NCBI GenBank assembly: GCA_008704415.1
Contig: VXIS01000195.1
Coordinates: 26,228-90,227, forward strand
DNA from: Sphaerosporella brunnea
Taxonomy: Eukaryota > Ascomycota > Pezizomycetes > Pezizales > Pyronemataceae
Direction of reading: 5' to 3'
DNA length: 64,000 nucleotides
Shown here one piece after another: positions 63,712-64,000 of the stretch (its first letter is position 1; each line of letters starts with the position of its first letter). Both the position numbers and the translations under genes were made by a program. Under the pieces are notes generated by a model. The model was given only the letters and a program-made list of their open reading frames with translations, was not told where the DNA came from and made no database searches.

Positions 63712-64000
63712 ATGCCTCACTCTCCGCCATCGCGGGGCACTGCCCCGCGAACCCGGATTTTCCCGGTGACATCGTTCGCGCCCCGCGAGCACCGCCGTTC
63801 GCCGCGTCTTTGCGAGTTGCAGCGCGATGATGGCCACGAATCCTACCGCAACATCCGTGACGATCATCCTGTGGTCAGACCGAGCGGAGCTGCGATGGCC
63901 CCGACTTGGCGCTTGAACGGAATACTCCCAGCCCCCGCGAACATGTTTGCGTCGGCGCCGGTTTCCAGCTATACCAACCGCCCATCCTCCATCATCAATC
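63712..64000 (+). CDS. Unknown protein, 5' part, runs off the right edge
   Basis: An open frame of 96 codons starts at ATG 63712 in the context GCCATGCC and has no stop before the window ends. It starts MPHSPPSRGTAPRTR and is basic and Pro/Ser/Arg-rich, with RREHRRSPRL-like character and later SYTNRPSSIIN. The leader and TATA-like box upstream fit a fungal gene start. No domain is visible yet. GC-rich sequence keeps other phases open too, so the call rests on promoter layout. Confidence 0.55.
   Translation, partial: MPHSPPSRGTAPRTRIFPVTSFAPREHRRSPRLCELQRDDGHESYRNIRDDHPVVRPSGAAMAPTWRLNGILPAPANMFASAPVSSYTNRPSSIIN

Overview
This is a eukaryotic, almost certainly fungal, window. It has intron-containing genes with very short spliceosomal introns (47-61 nt in most genes here, GT...AG, with CTAAC/CTGAC-like branch sites close to the acceptor). 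Promoters are TATA-type, 5' leaders are rich in CA and CT, and fungal DNA transposons are abundant. Crinkler-type NTPase-nuclease proteins and lineage-specific zinc-finger mini-proteins point to a fungal lineage rich in such genes (a zoosporic fungus is possible), but the sequence alone does not fix the species. Many long overlapping open frames are shadows of repeats or of the opposite strand.

Layout. 1-1.25 kb: a SAM-domain P-loop NTPase gene (minus) running off the left edge. 1.3-24.5 kb: a strongly rearranged accessory region. It holds a 308-aa gene and a shrunken second copy, six copies of a cassette encoding a 52-aa Cys-rich zinc-finger protein, an inverted duplication of a 165-aa two-exon gene, a promoter/first-codons module present three times, and several MITEs (hAT-like, mariner-like, nested). 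25.4-27.0 kb: a single-exon F-box-like/ankyrin protein. 27.5-29.3 kb: two inverted-repeat elements, one carrying a 22-bp minisatellite. 30.8-31.3 kb: a 179-aa acidic-tailed protein. 33.4-34.9 kb: two divergent zinc-finger mini-genes. 35.8-37.0 kb: a deletion derivative of a Mutator-like transposon with intact ends and a 9-bp target duplication. 38.2-44.0 kb: one three-exon gene for a 1905-aa protein with FG-like repeats and a C-terminal membrane anchor. 46.5-47.1 and 60.9-61.5 kb: two copies of a SINE-like repeat with pol III A/B boxes. 47.6-48.2 kb: a damaged HNH_2-like gene. 50.1-52.4 kb: a complete three-exon SAM-NTPase-REase Crinkler-type gene between two direct repeats. 52.8-55.0 kb: a degenerate satellite array split by a terminal-inverted-repeat element. 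55.5-58.1 kb: a decayed Ty3/gypsy element. 58.9-59.9 kb: a 331-aa protein of unknown function. 63.7 kb to the end: the start of another gene.

How it fits together. Two conflict-type NTPase genes with the same unusual SAM header, families of small duplicated genes, and dense transposon debris make this look like a fast-evolving accessory compartment. The 1905-aa repeat protein, the F-box/ankyrin protein and the 331-aa protein are the only long, clearly intact genes without a duplicate here. All functions rest on motif recognition by eye. No database search was possible.
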